A model generated the notes under the pieces. The model did no database searches and was not told where the DNA came from. It saw only the letters and a list, made by a program, of their open reading frames with translations. DNA of 64,000 nucleotides, from positions 76,216-140,215 of the forward strand of contig NZ_LQMT02000007.1 of NCBI RefSeq assembly GCF_001620365.2, in the 5' to 3' direction. Positions 26,437 to 34,617 of the stretch are shown here, piece by piece. How positions within the stretch are numbered: position 1 is the first letter of the stretch; each line of letters begins with the position of its first letter. This DNA is from Amycolatopsis keratiniphila subsp. keratiniphila (GTDB lineage Bacteria; Actinomycetota; Actinomycetes; Mycobacteriales; Pseudonocardiaceae). A program made the position numbers and the translations under genes.

Positions 26437-26492
26437 CAGGCCACGCTCGCTATTGGATGCCGGTTCAACAGCGCTCACCCTGGAGGGGCTCG

Positions 26493-27869
26493 ATGGCCAC
26501 CGCTCTCCCCCATCCCCCGCGACGGATTCCGCTGATCGGCGACGTGCTCGGCGTCTCGCCGAAGACGCCGGTCCAGGATTCGATGCGGCACGCGGCCGAG
26601 CTGGGCCCCGTCTTCGAGCGCAAGGTGTTCGGCCGCAGCATCGTGTTCGTCCACGGCGCCGGGATCGTCGCCGACCTCTCCGACGAGAAGCGGTTCGCGA
26701 AGCACGTCACCCCCGCGATCGCGAATCTCCGGCCGCTCGGCGGCGACGGGCTGTTCACCGCGCACAACGAAGAGGCGAACTGGCGGCGCGCGCACGAGAT
26801 CCTCGCGCCCGCCTTCAGCCGCAACGCCATGCAGCGCTACCACCCCACGATGCTGGCGATCACCCGCGAACTGCTGGCGACGTGGGATAGGGGCGGCGAG
26901 GTCGACGTCGCGGACGACATGACCAAGCTGACGCTGGAGACCATCGGCCGGACGGGCTTCGGCTACAGCTTCTCGTCGTTCGAACGCGCCGAACCGCATC
27001 CGTTCGTCGCCGCGATGGTCCGCACGCTGCGGCACGCGCAGCGGACGGCGATCCAGCCGCCGGTCATCGGCCCGCTCTTGAGCCGGAAAGCCAACCAGCG
27101 CAACGAAGCAGACCTCGCGTTCCTGCACTCCGTCGTCGCCGACGTCATCGAGGCACGCCGGAACGATCCGAGTACCGAAGACCTGCTCGGGCTCATGCTG
27201 AACACCACGCAGCCGAGCACCGGCGCGGCGCTGGACGAGGACAACATCCGGCACCAGATCATCACCTTCCTGGTGGCGGGCCACGAAACCACGTCGGGCG
27301 CGCTGTCGTTCGCCCTGTACTACCTCGCCCGCAATCCGGACGTCCTTGCCCGCGCACGGTCCGAAGTGGACAAGGTCTGGGGCGAGAACCCGGATCCGTC
27401 CTACGAGGAGGTCGCCAAGCTCCGCTACGTCCGGCGGGTGCTCGACGAAGCACTCCGGCTCTGGCCGACGGCGCCCGCGTTCGCCCGCCAAGCCCAGGTG
27501 GACACCGTCGTCGGCGGCGAGTACCCGATGCGGAAGGGGCAGTGGGCCCTGGTCCTCATCCCGGCGCTGCACCGCGATCCCGTCTGGGGCGACGACCCCG
27601 AGTCCTTCGACCCGGATCGCTTCTCCCCGGAACGCAACCGTGCCCGTCCGGCACACGTCTACAAACCCTTCGGAACCGGCGAGCGCGCCTGCATCGGACG
27701 GCAGTTCGCCCTGCACGAGGCGACGCTGGTGCTCGGCATGCTGCTGAGCCGGTACGACCTGCGGAGCGACCCGTCCTATCGGCTGAAGGTGCAGGAGCTG
27801 CTCACTCTCAAGCCGGAAGGTTTCAAACTGAAGGTCTCGCTCCGCGATCGCGCGTCGGTGCCCGCCTGA
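26493..27869 (+). CDS. Cytochrome P450, CYP102-like heme domain without reductase
   Basis: Heme monooxygenase of 458 residues from the ATG at 26493 (GGAGGGG upstream). Visible P450 motifs: I-helix FLVAGHETTSGALSFAL, K-helix ExxR in DEALRLWPTAP and the heme loop FGTGERACIGRQFALHEA with Cys near residue 400. N-terminal LPHPPRRIPLIGDVLGVSP and FSRNAMQRYHPTMLAI resemble the heme domain of CYP102A1, a fatty-acid hydroxylase, but no FMN/FAD reductase domain follows. An external redox partner is therefore required, and none is encoded nearby. Fatty acids are the likely substrate by family; unproven. Confidence 0.87.
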   Translation: MATALPHPPRRIPLIGDVLGVSPKTPVQDSMRHAAELGPVFERKVFGRSIVFVHGAGIVADLSDEKRFAKHVTPAIANLRPLGGDGLFTAHNEEANWRRAHEILAPAFSRNAMQRYHPTMLAITRELLATWDRGGEVDVADDMTKLTLETIGRTGFGYSFSSFERAEPHPFVAAMVRTLRHAQRTAIQPPVIGPLLSRKANQRNEADLAFLHSVVADVIEARRNDPSTEDLLGLMLNTTQPSTGAALDEDNIRHQIITFLVAGHETTSGALSFALYYLARNPDVLARARSEVDKVWGENPDPSYEEVAKLRYVRRVLDEALRLWPTAPAFARQAQVDTVVGGEYPMRKGQWALVLIPALHRDPVWGDDPESFDPDRFSPERNRARPAHVYKPFGTGERACIGRQFALHEATLVLGMLLSRYDLRSDPSYRLKVQELLTLKPEGFKLKVSLRDRASVPA

Positions 27870-27906
27870 GCGGTCACATCTCCGCTTCGGGATCCGTCAG
27901 CACGGT

Positions 27907-28359
27907 ATGGAAACCCGAATCCCGAACCCCGCCCTGTCGAATCCCGCCACACTGAAGGCCCTGATCGCGTTGGCGGAGTCGACCGGCGACACCGGTGTCC
28001 CGAAGACCACGCACTACCTCATGCACGTCCGCGCGAGCCAGATCAACGGATGCAGCGGCTGTCTGGAGATGCACACCAAGGAGATGCGCAAGGCGGGCGA
28101 GTCCGACGAGCGGATCTTCACCGTGGCCGCGTGGCGTGACACGGCCTACTACACCGACGCCGAACGCGCGGCACTCGCGCTGACCGAGGCCCTCACCCGC
28201 ATCGCGGACCGGGCCGACCCGGTCGACGACGCGGTCTGGGACGAGGCCGCTCGTCACTACGACGAAAAGCAGCTCTCGAGCCTGGTCCTCTCCATCGCCG
28301 CCATAAACACCTGGAACCGGCTCAACGTCGCCACCCGGCAGATCGCCGGCGCCGCCTGA
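27907..28359 (+). CDS. AhpD-like carboxymuconolactone decarboxylase family protein
   Basis: Small alpha-helical protein of 150 residues. The redox motif CSGCLEMHTKEMRKAGES (CxxC followed by His three residues after the second Cys) is near residue 50, as in AhpD-type peroxidase partners. The rest fits the CMD fold: ERIFTVAAWRDTAYYTDAER, LALTEALTRIAD and SIAAINTWNRLNVATRQI. It probably acts as a thiol-disulfide or peroxidase enzyme. No strong ribosome site precedes the ATG. The next gene on the other strand ends only 5 nt away. Confidence 0.85.
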   Translation: METRIPNPALSNPATLKALIALAESTGDTGVPKTTHYLMHVRASQINGCSGCLEMHTKEMRKAGESDERIFTVAAWRDTAYYTDAERAALALTEALTRIADRADPVDDAVWDEAARHYDEKQLSSLVLSIAAINTWNRLNVATRQIAGAA

Positions 28360-28364
28360 CCGGG

Positions 28365-29084
28365 CTATTCGGCCTGCCGCAGCTCCACACAGCACTCGGC
28401 CACGCCGGGAACGAGGGCCGCTTCCACGTTCCCGGCGCGGACGCCGTTCAGGAAACCGGCCAAGAAGGCCTGGTTGATCCCGCAGACCAGGTCCGGGGCC
28501 TTCGCGGCCAGCGGGTGGAACGGGCAATTCCGCAGCCGGACGCAGGTCCTGCTGTCCCGGCTCGGCTCGAAACCGTAGCGGCGAAGCATCCCTTCGGCCA
28601 CGGTGAGCGCGCGTTCGGGACCGAGCCTGCCGGGCCGCGTCCGCGCGCGTTCCTCCTCGCCCGCCGCGAAGCCGCGCTCCCCCGCGACCCGGCGCACCGC
28701 TTCCCTCGCCGTCTCGCCGCTCTCTTCGGCGAGCACGGCCTCGGCGAGGATCCCCGCGAGGACTTCGTGCCGTCGCGCGGGAAGCTGCACCTGAATGGTG
28801 TCGTCGACGGGTTCGTAGACCTTCGGCCTGCGCCCCACCTTCACCACCGGGCCCGCCGCGAACCCGAATCTGAGCAGGCCGGCGTCCACGAGTTTGTCGA
28901 GATGGAAGGCGGCGAGCTTGCGGGAGATCCCCACCGCGGCCGCCGCCTCGTCCCGGGTGACCGGGCGCCGCGCGCGCCGCGCGTAGGCGTACATACCCCG
29001 GCGAAGGTCGTCGTCGAGAGCCGCCACCGCGGCGATGGCGGGGACGTCGAGGCCGTCCGGATCGGGCACTGTCACGTACACCAC
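28365..29084 (-). CDS. Helix-turn-helix regulator with probable Fe-S site
   Basis: 239 residues from a GTG at 29084; GTGs at 29081 and 29075 are alternatives. A winged-helix domain (VTRDEAAAAVGISRKLAAFH, residues about 55-75, then DKLVDAGLLRFGF) is followed by an effector domain ending in Cys-containing blocks TCVRLRNCPFHPLA, DLVCGINQAFL and VAECCVELRQ. This Cys spacing is typical of COG2345/SufR-like regulators that hold an Fe-S cluster. It is divergent from a GTP cyclohydrolase gene, whose promoter it may control. Ligand and targets are inferred. Confidence 0.72.
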   Translation of the reverse strand: MVYVTVPDPDGLDVPAIAAVAALDDDLRRGMYAYARRARRPVTRDEAAAAVGISRKLAAFHLDKLVDAGLLRFGFAAGPVVKVGRRPKVYEPVDDTIQVQLPARRHEVLAGILAEAVLAEESGETAREAVRRVAGERGFAAGEEERARTRPGRLGPERALTVAEGMLRRYGFEPSRDSRTCVRLRNCPFHPLAAKAPDLVCGINQAFLAGFLNGVRAGNVEAALVPGVAECCVELRQAE

Positions 29085-29217
29085 GATATCGCCTATCTCA
29101 ACCGACGGAACACCTTGGATCACGGATCTACCATGTAAGATGAGCCCGCGGGTGGCAAAACACCCAAAAGTCTTGGTTAAATAACCACTGGGGATCACGT
29201 CCAGCCTAGGAGGCCCA

Positions 29218-29814
29218 ATGTCCACTCCCGCCTTGCGCGTCGTGCATGAACCCGGGCCGGGGCCGGACTTGGTGGCCGCCGAGGCCGCGGCCGCCGATCT
29301 CCTCACCGCGCTGGGCATCCCGCTGGATTCTGAGAGCCTCCGCGGCACCCCGGGCCGGATGGCGCGCGCGTACGCCGAGCTGTTCACCCCTCGGCCGTTC
29401 GACCTCACGACCTTTCCCAACGACGAGGGCTACGACGAACTCGTCCTCGCCAGGGGAATCCCGGTCCGGTCCGTCTGCGAGCACCACTTGCTGCCGTTCG
29501 TCGGCGTCGCGCACGTGGGTTACCTGCCCGGCGACCGGATCCTCGGCCTGTCCAAGCTGGCGAGGATCGTCGAGCATTTCGCGTGCCGTCCGCAGGTTCA
29601 GGAGCGCCTGACGAAGCAGGTCGCGGACTGGCTCGAAGAGCAGCTCGAACCCCGTGGCGTCGGCGTGGTGATCGAGGCGGAGCACTCGTGCATGACGCTG
29701 CGCGGCGTCCAGGCCGTCGGGTCGAGCACCGTCACCTCCACCCTGCTCGGCACGCTCCGCGAAGACGCCCGCTCCCGGCAGGAGTTCTTCGCTCTCACCG
29801 GTATCAACGGCTGA
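29218..29814 (+). CDS. folE: GTP cyclohydrolase I
   Basis: Opens GTP to 7,8-dihydroneopterin triphosphate, the entry to folate, pterin and related cofactor synthesis. 198 residues, with AGGAGG upstream. Zinc ligands are visible in VCEHHLLPFVGVAHVGY (Cys87, His90) and EAEHSCMTLRGVQ (Cys158). The TPGRMARAYAELF and LGLSKLARIVEHFACRPQ blocks are canonical. No other folate genes are nearby, which suggests a dedicated or second copy rather than the housekeeping folate-cluster gene. Divergent from the Fe-S-type regulator. Its 3' end overlaps the convergent MFS gene by 11 nt. Confidence 0.94.
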   Translation: MSTPALRVVHEPGPGPDLVAAEAAAADLLTALGIPLDSESLRGTPGRMARAYAELFTPRPFDLTTFPNDEGYDELVLARGIPVRSVCEHHLLPFVGVAHVGYLPGDRILGLSKLARIVEHFACRPQVQERLTKQVADWLEEQLEPRGVGVVIEAEHSCMTLRGVQAVGSSTVTSTLLGTLREDARSRQEFFALTGING

Positions 29815-31045
29815 CAGCGGGCTCTTCCGCGTAGGCCGCGGAGACGACTTCACGGTCGAACACCCGCCAAGTGAGCGCGGAAACGAGCACCGCCACCACG
29901 AAACCGGCCCAGTACGGCGTCGTCAGCCCGAACTTCGACGCCACCGCCCCGCCGAGCAACGCGCCGACGCAATTGCCGCCCGCGATGATGAACAGGCTGG
30001 TGCTTCCGACCCGGCCGAGCATGTCGGGCGGGGTGAGCCGTTGCCGAAGGGAGCTGGCGACGATGCCCCACAACGCGCCGTGCACCCCGAACAGGAACAA
30101 CGTCACCCCGACGACCGGCGCGTTCGTGCTCGTCGCCAGCACCAGATGCGTCGCGGCCTCGATCAGCAGCCCGATCCGCAACGTCCAGGTCGGTGTGCAC
30201 CACGCGATCAGCCGGTCTCCGGTGACCGAGCCGAGCAGGCCGCCCACCGCCATGCAGGTGAAGAGCAGGCCGTATCCGACGGCACCCAGCTGGAGCCGCT
30301 CCTTCGCCAGCAACACCAGCACCGACGTGGCCGCGACGAGTGTCAGGTTCAGCATGCCGATCAGCCCGACCATGGTCCGCAGCAGACGCTGACCGGCCAG
30401 CCACCGGAATCCCTCGGCCACCTCCGACCGCATCGAACGACGCACGACAGGATAGTCGCCGGGCCGCGATCGATACGCACCGGCGATGAGGCCGAGCAGC
30501 AGGGCGCTGACCGCGTATGTGCCGGCGTTGACGTAGAACGGGATGCTCGCCGCGACGCCGAACAGGAATCCGCTCAGCGGACCGGAAAGCATGCCGTGGG
30601 CCAGCGTCGTTCCCGCGTACAGCCGCCCGTTCGCCCGCTCCAGCAACGACTTCGGAACGATGGCGGGCAGCATCGCCCCGCTCGCCGTCCGGAACACGAC
30701 CTCACTCGCGTTGATCACGAAGAGGACCGAGTACAGCAGGGCGATGCCGACGTCCCCCGCCGTGATCGCGACGGCCAGCAACGCGACGGCGGGTACGCGG
30801 ATCCAATCCAGGATGATCATCAGCTTCCGCCGGTCCACCCTGTCGACCAGCACCCCGCCCGGCAGCGCGAAGAGCAGCCAAGGCAACCACGCCACCGCGA
30901 ATCCGCCCGAGACCACGAGCGGTTCGTCGGTGCGGGAAGCGATCAGCAGCGGCGCCGCCACCGTGGCGAGGCCACTGCCCAGCGCGGACGTCGTACTGGC
31001 CGCCCAGAGCTTCACGTATCTGCCGTCCAACCGCTCCCCAGTCAT
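29804..31045 (-). CDS. MFS exporter, enterobactin-exporter-like
   Basis: Major facilitator protein of 413 residues with about 12 hydrophobic segments. It begins MTGERLDGRYVKLWAASTTS; the motif A region reads GVLVDRVDRRKLMIILDW and a second half starts near LLRTMVGLIGMLNLT. This pattern is common in MFS_3 (EntS/multidrug-type) exporters. Substrate unknown. Divergent from the KAP NTPase gene, 107 nt apart. Confidence 0.85.
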   Translation of the reverse strand: MTGERLDGRYVKLWAASTTSALGSGLATVAAPLLIASRTDEPLVVSGGFAVAWLPWLLFALPGGVLVDRVDRRKLMIILDWIRVPAVALLAVAITAGDVGIALLYSVLFVINASEVVFRTASGAMLPAIVPKSLLERANGRLYAGTTLAHGMLSGPLSGFLFGVAASIPFYVNAGTYAVSALLLGLIAGAYRSRPGDYPVVRRSMRSEVAEGFRWLAGQRLLRTMVGLIGMLNLTLVAATSVLVLLAKERLQLGAVGYGLLFTCMAVGGLLGSVTGDRLIAWCTPTWTLRIGLLIEAATHLVLATSTNAPVVGVTLFLFGVHGALWGIVASSLRQRLTPPDMLGRVGSTSLFIIAGGNCVGALLGGAVASKFGLTTPYWAGFVVAVLVSALTWRVFDREVVSAAYAEEPAVSR

Positions 31046-31152
31046 GAGATCGAACGTAGCGACCGGTGACCGAGCGGATGCGGAGTTTCACCCACAGCTG
31101 AGTAATCGCCCTCTAGACTGCCCTTCCGTTCGGCCTTGGGAGGGGACCACGG

Positions 31153-33705
31153 ATGGTACTGGTGCGCGACGTCGATCCGGCGATCCTGCTGATCAACAAG
31201 TCGCCGGGCACGAAACCGGGACGGTATCTGCCCAGGGACATCGACCGGCAGCTCATCGAGGCGCTCTCGGCCACACCGTTCACTCTCGTCGTCTACGAGG
31301 TCTACTCGGGCGCACGGCGGTCGGCCTTGGAAGCTTTGACCGCGACACACGCCGGAGCAGAACTGCTGGTGGAGCCCGAGATCCACCAGCTCACCGCGGA
31401 TGCGCACAACGGCCCGGCCGTGCTCTGGCTCGATCGAAATCTGCCTCAGACCCTGCTCAACGATTCAGCCGCGATCGGCGCATGGCTGAAGAAGGATCCC
31501 CAGCGGCGGCTTCTCGGTCTCGTCGGTGAAAGCCAGTATGACCACTCCGGCCTGCGCGCGGCGATCGATTCCCTCCGGCCCACCGTTGTCCGGGTCAATG
31601 GAGTCCTCTCCTCGCGGGAACGCATGCTCGCCGAACAAATGTTCCCAGGGGCGGGCCCCATCCTCACGATCGACGAGATCGCCGTAGCCTCGAATTCCGC
31701 CGGTGCCGAACACGCCGATCCGGACCCGTTCGCCGCCCACGTCGCCGATTACCGGCCCGATACCGACGACGGTGTCGACCGCCTCGGCATCGGCACCGAC
31801 GTGCGCATGCTCGCCGATCTGGTGGTCTCCCGGATGATCACCCCTCCCCTGTCGATCGGCCTGTTCGGCAGCTGGGGTTCGGGCAAGAGCTTCTTCATGC
31901 GGCAGATGCAACTGCGCGTCCGCGAACTCGCCGATTCCGCGCGGGCGGCCGAAACCGAGGCGGGCGCGCACGGGAAGTCCGTCTCCTCCTACTGTTCGAG
32001 TGTCCGTCAGATCAGCTTCAACGCCTGGCACTACAGCGAAGCGAACCTTCTCGCCAGCCTCGCCACGCATATCTTCGACAACCTCGCCGCGAGCGGCGCC
32101 GAGAACGACCTTCAGCGCCAGGCCGACCTGCTCGCGGAGCGCCGCAAGACCGAGAAGACCCTGCTCGGCAGGCTCAGCGCGGTCCGGCTCGAACGCAGAA
32201 CCCTGACGGCCCAGCAGAAACAAGCGAGCCGGAGGCGACGGAAACCGCGCGAGTACGTCCGCGCGGTCTTCGACAGCCTCACCGACGCGGACAAGGCGTG
32301 GATCGCCTCCAGGATCGGTGTCGACCGGCCGACCGCCGAAGACCTCGAACGGCTGGCACAGGAAACCGGCGGGCTGCGTTCGGACGTCGCCGAATTCTGG
32401 CGACGGCTCCGGCAGGACCCCGTCCCGCTGCTGGTCCTGATCGGCGGGCTGGTGACGGTACTGGTCGTCACGTTGCTCGTCGGCCGGTCGCAGGTGTCCG
32501 GCGTGCTCGGCGGGCTCACGGTGGTGAGTTCCGTGCTGACCGTCGTCCTGCGGATGCGCGCCAGTGCGGAACGGATCCACCAGGCGTTGGGCAAACTCGG
32601 CGGTCCGTCCGAAGAGGACGAAGAGACCGAGCGGCGCCTCGCCGAACTGGACGCGGAATCCGACCGGCTCGAGAAGGCGGTCGCCGAACTCGCGCCAGGG
32701 CTGGACCTCGTGTCGTTCGCCGAGTCCCGGGTCTCGGACTACGTCGAGCACCTGGGCGTGGTTTCCTTGCTGCGCAAGGATCTCGAAACCTTCGCGACGA
32801 TGCTCGCCGAGGTGCCGCACGGTTCCGGCAAGATCGAGCGGACCGTGCTCTACATCGACGACCTCGATCGCTGCCCGCCCAAGGTCGTCGTCCAGGTCCT
32901 CGAAGCCATCCACCTCCTGCTGGCCTTGCCGGTGTTCGTCGTCGTGGTGGGGGTCGACTCCCGATGGCTCAAGAAGGCCGTCGAGCAGCATTACGAGCAG
33001 ATGCTCGGCGACAACCCGGAAACCTTCGCCGAGAACTACCTCGAAAAGATCTTCCAGGTGCCGTTCACGTTGTCCCCCATGGACGATCCAGGGTTCGCGG
33101 GGCTCGTGCGCGGGCTCGCCGAAACCGAGGTCCCGGACTCCACCCCGGCGCCCGCACCCGCCGGAACGGGTCTGGCCACCGGCGACCGCCCTCCGGCGAC
33201 GGTCGCTCCGCCTCCTCCCTCGGAAGAACCGGCACCGTCGTCCGAACAGTCCACAATAGACGTCCGCCCTCCTCGTCTGGTGATCTCTTCGGCCGAGCTG
33301 GACTTCCTGCCGACGCTGGCCCCGTTCATCCGGTCGCCGCGGGCCGCGAAGCGGCTCCTGAACCTGTATCGCCTGCTACGAGCGCGCTTTTCCGGAGAGG
33401 AACTGGCCGGATTCCTCGCCGACGGCGACCGCGAGGCACCGTTCCGCGCGGTGCTGGTGCTGCTCGCGGTCCACGTCGGGCATCCGGACGCCGTCCGATG
33501 GTTCACCAACCTCGACGGGACGGATCCCGGCGACAGCGCCCTCGAGGTCGTGTCGTCGATGAACGACCACGAACTGCGGCCGAAGCTCGAACGCGGCCTG
33601 TCCGGCGGCTCGTGGCCGCTCCTGGCCGGCTCCTATCAGCGCTGGCTGCCGTTGGTGAACCGGTTCTCGTTCGCCCGCGAACGCTCGATGTCGGGCCCGC
33701 GGTAG
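31153..33705 (+). CDS. KAP-family P-loop NTPase with unassigned N-terminal domain
   Basis: 850 residues, start backed by GGGAGGGGACC. Residues 1-180 form an alpha/beta domain I do not recognise (YLPRDIDRQLIEALS, GPAVLWLDRNLPQTLLNDS). The KAP NTPase follows: Walker A LFGSWGSGKSFF near residue 239, QISFNAWHYSEANLLASLA, an inserted pair of hydrophobic segments (about 422-470), coiled coil, Walker B VLYIDDLDRCPPKVVVQVLE near residue 566 and SRWLKKAVEQHYEQMLGD. Membrane segments inside the P-loop domain are a hallmark of KAP proteins. A Pro-rich linker lies near 675-705. KAP NTPases occur in several anti-phage systems and in membrane signalling; no partner gene is evident. Its last 70 nt overlap the next gene. 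Confidence 0.85.
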   Translation: MVLVRDVDPAILLINKSPGTKPGRYLPRDIDRQLIEALSATPFTLVVYEVYSGARRSALEALTATHAGAELLVEPEIHQLTADAHNGPAVLWLDRNLPQTLLNDSAAIGAWLKKDPQRRLLGLVGESQYDHSGLRAAIDSLRPTVVRVNGVLSSRERMLAEQMFPGAGPILTIDEIAVASNSAGAEHADPDPFAAHVADYRPDTDDGVDRLGIGTDVRMLADLVVSRMITPPLSIGLFGSWGSGKSFFMRQMQLRVRELADSARAAETEAGAHGKSVSSYCSSVRQISFNAWHYSEANLLASLATHIFDNLAASGAENDLQRQADLLAERRKTEKTLLGRLSAVRLERRTLTAQQKQASRRRRKPREYVRAVFDSLTDADKAWIASRIGVDRPTAEDLERLAQETGGLRSDVAEFWRRLRQDPVPLLVLIGGLVTVLVVTLLVGRSQVSGVLGGLTVVSSVLTVVLRMRASAERIHQALGKLGGPSEEDEETERRLAELDAESDRLEKAVAELAPGLDLVSFAESRVSDYVEHLGVVSLLRKDLETFATMLAEVPHGSGKIERTVLYIDDLDRCPPKVVVQVLEAIHLLLALPVFVVVVGVDSRWLKKAVEQHYEQMLGDNPETFAENYLEKIFQVPFTLSPMDDPGFAGLVRGLAETEVPDSTPAPAPAGTGLATGDRPPATVAPPPPSEEPAPSSEQSTIDVRPPRLVISSAELDFLPTLAPFIRSPRAAKRLLNLYRLLRARFSGEELAGFLADGDREAPFRAVLVLLAVHVGHPDAVRWFTNLDGTDPGDSALEVVSSMNDHELRPKLERGLSGGSWPLLAGSYQRWLPLVNRFSFARERSMSGPR

Positions 33706-34361
33706 AGCCGCTCCGGGATCTTCGCCAGTGTCGACGGATGGACCTGCGGGCCGAGGCCGTAAAGCTTCTGGAAGCTCATGATCAGCGGACGCCAGCGGTC
33801 GGGATCGATGCGGTCCTCGGTGCCCGGCATCCGCACGTCGTCGTGGACGTGGACGCGCTGGACCCGCACCTCGAACACGAGCACGCCGCCGCGTTGTTTC
33901 GGATCGTCCTCGGCGAGGGGGTGCACGGCCTCGACGACGGCCTCCATCGTCACCGGGCATTCCGCGACGCGGGGCGGCCGGACCGTCTCCGAGCCGACCG
34001 GGGTGAGCCCGGCGCGGGCGAACTTGTCCGGTTCGTGCCGGTAGCCGCGTTCGTACTTGCGGGACGGGACCGGATCGGCTCCGGTGGTCAGCGCCAGCCG
34101 GTCGACGGCGGCCGCCAGCGCGTCGGAAGGGAGATTCAGAACACATTCACGATTGCGCATGAGATTCTGCGCGGTCTTGGATTTCGCGCCCAGCCCGAGC
34201 ATGCCCCGCCAGCCGAGCCAGAACGCCGACGACATCGGGGCCAGGTTCGCGGTGCCCGCCTGGTCGGCCGTCGAAAGGAGCACCACCGGGGTGCCGAAGT
34301 AGAGGATTCCGGGCTCGATACGGGTGTGCGCGGCCTCGGCCGCCGTCGTGGAAACTGTCAC
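33636..34361 (-). CDS. Flavin reductase-like FMN-binding protein
   Basis: 241 residues from a GTG at 34361; longer in-frame extensions have no better start. Typical split-barrel flavin-binding features: RIEPGILYFGTPVVLLST, SSAFWLGWRGMLGLGAKSKT, QNLMRNRECVLNLPSD and VHPLAEDDPKQRGGVLVFEV. These match flavoredoxin and flavin reductase-like proteins that bind FMN and often reduce or oxidise unknown small substrates. The C-terminus overlaps the 3' end of the KAP NTPase gene (70 nt, convergent). The catalysed reaction cannot be told. Confidence 0.8.
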   Translation of the reverse strand: MTVSTTAAEAAHTRIEPGILYFGTPVVLLSTADQAGTANLAPMSSAFWLGWRGMLGLGAKSKTAQNLMRNRECVLNLPSDALAAAVDRLALTTGADPVPSRKYERGYRHEPDKFARAGLTPVGSETVRPPRVAECPVTMEAVVEAVHPLAEDDPKQRGGVLVFEVRVQRVHVHDDVRMPGTEDRIDPDRWRPLIMSFQKLYGLGPQVHPSTLAKIPERLYRGPDIERSRANENRFTNGSQR

Positions 34362-34617
34362 GTTCGTCAGCTTCGCCGCCTCACGCACCGGAGGCTGGCG
34401 AGAATCGGACGTCGCGATCAACACCGTCGGCGGACGGCACAGCACCGTCCGAGCACTTACCCTCTTCCGAGACGGTTCCCTTGGGCGGACGCGAACCCGC
34501 GGTCGTTCGGAGTATTGCGTTCGGCCGATTGCTGGTAGGTTCGCCGAACTTGAACGACGAAGGAGGCGCCGGCAGCGGCCCGGTCAACACCCGAACGCGC
34601 GTGGTGAGGCGAATCGC

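Noticed and set aside
34324..34617. N-terminal extension of the SRPBCC-ligase
   Set aside because: Arg/Ser-rich sequence overlapping the divergent flavin reductase start; no domain and no ribosome site.
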